Assembly (NCBI GenBank): GCA_024196135.1
Contig: JAMQCK010000437.1
Location: forward strand, 1 to 23,058
From: Pleurotus ostreatus/Saccharomyces cerevisiae fusant
Taxonomy: Eukaryota > Opisthokonta
Direction: 5' to 3'
Length of the DNA: 23,058 nucleotides
A program made the translations under genes and the position numbers. A model generated the notes under the pieces. The model saw only the letters and a program-made list of their open reading frames with translations. It had not been told where the DNA came from and ran no database searches. Within the stretch, counting starts at the first letter, position 1. Each line of letters starts with the position of its first letter. Positions 18,026 to 23,058 of this stretch are shown in pieces.

Positions 18026-20558
18026 ATGTCGGACATTGAGAGCAAGACGTCAAAGACCGAGGGCGTCGTGGTCTCGACGCTCGAGGTCGACCAACATGAT
18101 ACCTCGCGTATGGATACCACGCGAGGGCTCAAGTCGCGGCACATACAACTTATGTATGTTCGCGTCAGGCGCGCCTGTAACTTCAAAGCTAACCATGACC
18201 TTCAAGCTCGATCGGCGGTGTCATTGGAACGTAAGATACACTACCGAGCTCTGTGTAGCCATTGCCTAACAAGCTCTTCTCTCACTACAGTGGCCTCTTC
18301 AGTACGACCTCTCTCTCCAGCTCCAAAGTCTAAGCTAACGCACTCGCAGTCGGTTCTGGTCGTGCCTTGGTCATGGCGGGTCCCTTATCCTGTCTCCTCG
18401 CCTACAGCATTTTCTGTCTCATCGTCTGGGCCAGTGAGTAACTGTACCGCTCTTCGTCTGCCCTCCCTAACACCAATCCACAGTCTCCCAACCCGCCGGC
18501 GAACTTGCCTCCCTCTATGTGAGCTTCTCCATGTGCGAAGGGAAGGTCATACGCTGATCGCCTCTCAGGCCGTTAACGGCAGCTTCGTCCACTGGACCCA
18601 CCGCTTCATCGACCCCGCCGCGGGCACCGCGTGCGGCTGGAACTACGCTTGTGCGCGCGCATGATCATCTGCCCTCCTCTCGCTTAAGCGCTAACAATGC
18701 CGACAGACGCCTGTATCGCCTTTGGGTGCGCGGACATCGTTGCCGTCACGGGGTTGTTCCAATACTGGTCAGTGGACCTGTCTATTTCCCTACACCCTCC
18801 GCAATGGTGCTAGCGAATTTACAGGCTACCCGACACGTCGGAAGCTATCTGGGTCTCCTTCTGCCTGGTCGTGTTCTTCTGCCTCAATGCGTTTGCGGTA
18901 CGCCTGTATGGCGAGGTGCGTAGCTCATCCACCGTACGCTCCTCTCTCTATATACTGACCCTCCCCTTCCTCCCGGTAGGCCGAATTCTACTTCGCATCC
19001 GGCAAGGTCATCCTCATCATCGGCTTCATCATCTTCACCTTCATCGCCATGCTCGGCGGGAACCCCGAGCACGACCGCTTTGGATTCAGGTACTGGAACG
19101 ACGTGAGTACCCCCTTTCTCATCTTGCTATCCGACTGTGCTAACCAGATGCTTCAGCCCGGCCCTATGGCAGAATAGTGCGTCTGATAGTTTCCAAGTCG
19201 AGGGGGGTAGTATTGACCACTTCCCTCAGCCTCGTCAGCGGCTCCCTCGGTCGCTTCCTCGGCTTTTGGGGCGTGTTCCGTATCGCGGCGTTCTCCATCG
19301 GTGGGCCCGAGTTCGTGTCGATGTGCTCGGGCGAGGCGGAGAACCCGAGGCAGACTATACCCAAGGCTATTCGGTGAGTGGGCTTTGCGCTGCTTTCCGT
19401 TCTCGTCATATCACACCTGCCCTCTGCTGCAACGGAGGAACAACGCTAACAACTTCTCAGCCGCGTTTTCTGGCGTCTCGCCACTTTCTACGTCCTCGGC
19501 ATTCTGTGCGTGGGCATCCTCATCGCGTCCAACGACCCGGACTTGATTGACGGTATTGCGAATGGGACTGGTGAGTATAGGGCTGCGTATGCGCGAACGA
19601 GTGTAAGAAACGTGATTCTGACCCCTTCCCTCAGGCGTCGGCGCCTCGCCCTTCGTCATCGGCATGGAGCACCTCGGCATCCGTGTCCTCCCGCATATCA
19701 TCAAGTACGTTTACGTCTCATTCTCCTTCACCAGCGCAGCTAACCTATCCCTCTCCCTAGCGCCGTCATCATCACCTCCGCCACCTCCTGCGGCAACTCC
19801 TTCGTCTTCGTCGCCGTGCGCTCCATCCACGCCCTCGCCCGCCAAGGCCAAGCCCCGCGCGTCCTCGGCTACACCACCAAGCGCGGCGTCCCCCTCGCCG
19901 CCCTCCTCTTCGTCCTCGCCATCTGCTCCCTCTCCTACATGACCGTCGACAAGGGCGCCGCCGTCGTCTTCGGGTGGTTCATCGACCTCGCGTCGGTGGC
20001 TGCGCTCATCAACTACTTCTGGATCTGCCTCGCGTGGATTCGGTGGGATAAGGGGATGAAGGCGCAGGGGATGTCGAGGGAGAATTTGCCCTTCAGGGGG
20101 ATTTTGATGCCGTACTCGGCGTGGTTTGGGCTGGTTTGGTGTGTGTTGCTTGCTGGTGGGTCTCGCTTTCTCTTCACTACTCAGGAATCTTTGTGGCTGA
20201 CGTCACTTTCTCAGTCACCAACGGCTTCGCGGTCTTCATCAACATCGACGGCGACTTTAATATCCAGGGCTTCTTGTGCGTGTTACCTCCTTCCCCCTTA
20301 CCTCCTTCCTCCTTACTATCAACCACCACCATACTCACCCACCCCTCCTCTCCTTCCAGCACCGCCTACTTCGGCATCGCGCTCTCCCTCTGCATCTACT
20401 TCGGCTGGAAGCTCTTCAAGCGGCCCGCGTTGCGCAAGGCGACGGACATGGACCTCACGAGCGGCCTCGAGGAGATCGACGCGGACGAGGAGTACTGGAA
20501 GCAGAACTACCAGCCGCCGACGACGCGGTGGGGCAAGTTCGTTGACTGGCTGTTGTAA
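18026..20558 (+). CDS. YAT-type amino acid permease (APC superfamily)
   Basis: Sixteen exons: 18026-18153, 18207-18230, 18291-18301, 18350-18433, 18484-18518, 18569-18650, 18707-18767, 18825-18915, 18980-19102, 19157-19176, 19230-19373, 19461-19570, 19635-19704, 19761-20155, 20215-20275 and 20360-20558. Total 1638 nt, 545 residues. After a polar N-terminus, LKSRHIQLISIGGVIGTGLF and IGSGRALVMAGPLS form the substrate-binding first helix with the GTGLF-x-GSG signature. Other family blocks are WTHRFIDPAAGTACGWNYAY, GNPEHDRFGFRYWNDPGPM, GEAENPRQTIPKAIRR, SCGNSFVFVAVRSIHALARQ and VFGWFIDLASVAALINYFWI. The cytosolic tail ends EEYWKQNYQPPTTRWGKFVDW. It should be a 12-helix plasma-membrane H+/amino acid symporter; which amino acid is not readable. 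Exon 3 is only 11 nt yet encodes the heart of the signature. Its divergent partner is the FAD oxidoreductase. Confidence 0.93.
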
Positions 20559-20946
20559 GCGGCCGGACTTCCCGATGTATCCCGTTAGCCACCCATACGG
20601 GTCGACGGGGGTCCACGTACGATTTGACGAGGATGTACGAGTTTCACGATTGCCATTATTTGTATATACGGTACTGTAACTGCCACAAGCCTTTACGCTC
20701 GTTCGTATCAGTTGGATTGGACGTGGCGACGGGAAAGGCGGGTCTTGCCAAGCAGTGTCATCTATAGAGAGTAGAGTAGTGTAACATATCCAGGTATTGT
20801 ATCATCAACGCATAGAGGGAGAGGCATGTTTTCGGTTCTATCTAGAGTTTGCGACCTTTCAGTTCTGTCGGAAGCCTCCAGTCTATTCAGGATGGTCTTC
20901 GAGAGAGCGGAGTACTTGAGGGAGAGTAGAGCGAGCTCAAAGCAAC
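20559..20946. other. Intergenic between two convergent genes
   Basis: This is 3' flank of the permease and of the low-complexity gene. I see no further coding segment. The stretch holds AT-richer sequence near 20650-20690 that may contain polyadenylation signals. Confidence 0.5.
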
Positions 20947-22590
20947 TTAGAAGCGCACGGTGCCCTCAGAGCTCGGGTAGTACTCGCTGTCGCACTCGCT
21001 ATCGTACTCGGCGTCCATGTCGAGGTCCGTGTCGACGTCGGGCTCGGTGCTAGTGTCAACGTCGATCTCGGTGCTTGTATCACTGCAGGCGTCAGAGTCG
21101 GTGAATCGGGCGGTGTCCTCTGAGCTGCAGCGACTGGGGACGAGGCTGGCGAGCCCGCGAGCGTCCTCTTCGAACGTGGCCGGTGATTCCTCCTTGACAA
21201 ACACCCCCGAGCCCTCGCTACTGAGCGGCGTGAGGGGCGAAGGAGGCGAGAACTGGGTCCGGACGTTGGAGACGTTCTGGATAGGCTGCCCGTTGTTGAG
21301 GAGCGTCTGGGTGTTGCGCGGAGGCTGAGGCGGGTTGTTGAGGCGACTAGTAGGCTGGCTGTTGAGACGAGAAGCAGACAAGTTGTTGGGGCGAGAGGCC
21401 AGCCGTGTGTTCAAGCGAGGAGCCAGCTGTGTGCTCGGACGACGAGCAGGTAAGTCGCTGAGGCGCGGAGCAGGCGAGTTGCTGAGACGAGCAGTAAGCG
21501 GATTGTTGCGACGAGCAGCAGGCGGCGTCGGTGTCCTAGTATAGAACTGGAAGGAATTGGAACCGGAGATCGCAGATTCTGTCTCGGTCTCAGTGTCGTC
21601 GTAGCCGCTACTCTCCGTGTCATCGTAGCCGCTGCTCTCGGTGCCGCTGTAGTCGCGACCCACATCGCCGTTGTGAAGGGACCGATCATCCTGTGAGTCA
21701 TCGTCCATGTATGGCGCGTCATCCTGAGGCCAAAGATTGCCATAGAATGGGTCTTGGGCGCCCGCGAATGGGTTTAGGTTCTGCGCTTGTGGCATGGGCG
21801 GCTGCGGCTCGTATAGCGGTTGCGCTTCGTATGGCGGCTGCTCCTGCATTAGCGGCTGCGCGTAATTCGGCGGCTGAGCTTCGTAATGCGGCTGAGCCTC
21901 GTAGGGCGGCTGAGCTTCGTTTTGCGCTTGCGCCTCGTATTGCGGCGGTGGCATGTCGAAGGGATGGCCGAAGACAGGATCGAAGTACGGCTCGGGCTGG
22001 TTCATCCGCCAGACCTCGTAGTTGTTGCGCAGCTGCATCGTCGTGTTCCTCTGCAAGTTCTCAACCCATAGCCGTTGACCATTGGGCATGATGCCACCAA
22101 ATTCGAGGTCCCGTATCTCTTCGAGCTCGAGTCCTTCGTAGGTGTCCTCGGGTCGGCCAACGTGGGCAGCCTCCTGCTCGACAGTCTGGAACGGCGGCAT
22201 ATGACCCTCGGTGGCAAAGCCGTCGTTGCGCACGCCGTGCTCCCGGCGCGCGATCTCGCGCCAGCGTGGGATGAGCGCGTCCAGCGTGAACCTCTGCGCC
22301 ATCTCTTGCCACGTCGCCTGTCCGGTATTCTCGCGCTCGCGGATGTCGGCGCGCTGTGCGACAGCAAGAAGGATGCGATGTCCGATAGGCAGCTCGGAGT
22401 AGAAGCCAGACAGAGAGGCCTCGTAGCCGTGCTCGATGGCGTCGAGGTCCTCGTACAGATGGATGAGGTACGCGCGCGAGGTGGCAAGCTGATTGTAGCG
22501 GACGGGGCGGATGCGGTCGATCAGCTGATTCTGGAGGAGGTCGAGCTGGAGGCGGAGGGCCTGAAGACGAGCGTCGAGGGGTCCAAGCAT
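20947..22590 (-). CDS. Intronless 547-residue low-complexity protein, function unknown
   Basis: A single open frame starts at MLGPLDARLQALRLQLDLLQ. An upstream in-frame ATG at 22746 lies before the TATA box at 22682-22689, so 22590 is preferred. Residues 1-200 are helix-forming and ordered (LDLLQNQLIDRIRPVRYNQL, YLIHLYEDLDAIEHGYEASL, WQEMAQRFTLDALIPRWREI). Residues 213-269 are repeats of a P-P/H-Y-E-A-Q unit. Residues 314-341 contain TESSGYDD twice and then TETETES. Residues 356-422 repeat a degenerate xxRLNxxPAxRL unit. The last 60 residues are very acidic (STEIDVDTSTEPDVDTDLDM). There is no signal peptide and no transmembrane helix. I recognise no family. Disordered, charged architecture suggests a scaffold or nuclear protein, but nothing in the sequence proves it. 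Confidence 0.72.
   Translation of the reverse strand: MLGPLDARLQALRLQLDLLQNQLIDRIRPVRYNQLATSRAYLIHLYEDLDAIEHGYEASLSGFYSELPIGHRILLAVAQRADIRERENTGQATWQEMAQRFTLDALIPRWREIARREHGVRNDGFATEGHMPPFQTVEQEAAHVGRPEDTYEGLELEEIRDLEFGGIMPNGQRLWVENLQRNTTMQLRNNYEVWRMNQPEPYFDPVFGHPFDMPPPQYEAQAQNEAQPPYEAQPHYEAQPPNYAQPLMQEQPPYEAQPLYEPQPPMPQAQNLNPFAGAQDPFYGNLWPQDDAPYMDDDSQDDRSLHNGDVGRDYSGTESSGYDDTESSGYDDTETETESAISGSNSFQFYTRTPTPPAARRNNPLTARLSNSPAPRLSDLPARRPSTQLAPRLNTRLASRPNNLSASRLNSQPTSRLNNPPQPPRNTQTLLNNGQPIQNVSNVRTQFSPPSPLTPLSSEGSGVFVKEESPATFEEDARGLASLVPSRCSSEDTARFTDSDACSDTSTEIDVDTSTEPDVDTDLDMDAEYDSECDSEYYPSSEGTVRF
21325..21525 (-). repeat. Degenerate coding repeat (RLNN/PAPRL unit)
   Basis: Within the low-complexity gene a short unit encoding variants of ARLSNSPAPRLSDLPA recurs about six times. 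On the plus strand it shows as recurring GAGACGAG/GGCGAG-type words spaced about 30-33 bases apart. Confidence 0.6.
21785..21955 (-). repeat. Degenerate coding repeat (PYEAQP unit)
   Basis: About eight copies of a five- to eight-residue unit around YEAQP lie in tandem in the low-complexity gene. Slippage between such units usually makes the copy number vary between strains. Confidence 0.7.
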
Positions 22591-23058
22591 ACCGGCAGGA
22601 TGATTGAGAGCGAAGGAAAGGTTGTGGCAATGATGTTCTCGAGATGAGGTTGGTTGGGCCGCTGCGCGAAAGATGATCGACCTTATATACGGCGGAGGAG
22701 GACAGCTAGCCGATAAGAGGCTGTCCAGCGGTGCCGTAAGGACCACAAAGTTTGCCTATGACTGTGATCTCCTGATACTGGTCCATGCAGGTTCGTGTGA
22801 CTTTTATGGCCATAGAAGACGTCAAAAACATAAACCGTGTGATTCTTCGACTCTCTGTGCGGGACAAAGAGCAGTCATCCGATACCCTGGGCCTTGGAAG
22901 CCATATTGGTTGAAGGAAAGTCTTGTAGCTTGCGTAGCTGCCCGCTCACAGGCGGGTTTTCGTGAAGGAACAACGTAGTCGAACAAAAGACCAGGGTACC
23001 GACCTTTGCTTGGCTGTGCTCCGGATGTAAAGAAACAGGGGCGCTTTCTCACGGAGAG
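22591..23058. other. 5' flank of the low-complexity gene, no further gene seen
   Basis: Contains the minus-strand TATATAAG core element at 22682-22689, about 95 bases upstream of the start codon at 22590. Open frames beyond it (22673-22978 + and 22822-23052 -) overlap on opposite strands and show no motif. A neighbouring gene may begin outside the window. Confidence 0.5.

Noticed and set aside
22002..22647. Long open frames on both strands within the low-complexity gene
   Set aside because: They are shadows of a GC-rich, repetitive coding sequence; only the 547-residue frame has a TATA box at a sensible distance and a coherent amino acid pattern.

Overview
The window is nuclear DNA of a basidiomycete fungus, most likely an Agaricomycete. 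Genes are cut by many short introns (mostly 44-90 bp, GT...AG, with CTNAY-like branch points), exons use GC-rich third positions, and the products are typical of fungi: a CFEM wall protein, ribosomal protein eL31, a fungal amino acid permease and F-box paralogues. No CRISPR array, rRNA or convincing tRNA was seen. All gene models were spliced by eye. They rest on protein-family motifs, phase arithmetic and comparison between paralogues in the window.

Layout. 1-1350: no clear gene, one degenerate reading frame. 1349-2158 (-): GPI-anchored CFEM protein, four exons. 2160-3362: no confident gene. 3363-4027 (+): eL31. 4714-6364 (-, gene A), 7761-9053 (+, gene B), 10945-12596 (-, gene C) and 13735-15317 (+, gene D): four members of one F-box/zinc-finger family. 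9551-10728 (+, gene E): RRM-like protein with a C-terminal coiled coil, between B and C. 15495-17284 (-): DAO-type FAD oxidoreductase. 18026-20558 (+): amino acid permease with 16 exons. 20947-22590 (-): intronless 547-residue low-complexity protein.

The most interesting part is 4.7-15.3 kb. Genes A-D share an N-terminal F-box-like segment and a C-x2-C-x17-C-x3/4-C cysteine module. They also share intron positions, including a 77-nt exon present in all four. A, C and D end in a C2H2 finger whose H-x4-H is split by a phase-2 intron. A resembles D and B resembles C. Because A/B and C/D are both divergent pairs, the block looks like an old inverted duplication of one divergent pair, with gene E near its axis. 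The likely role, by inference from F-box proteins, is substrate recognition for SCF ubiquitin ligases. I do not recognise this domain combination as a named family.

The FAD oxidoreductase and the permease are divergently transcribed from about 740 bp holding six HGATAR sites. This suggests a nitrogen-regulated uptake and oxidation module for an amino acid or amine.
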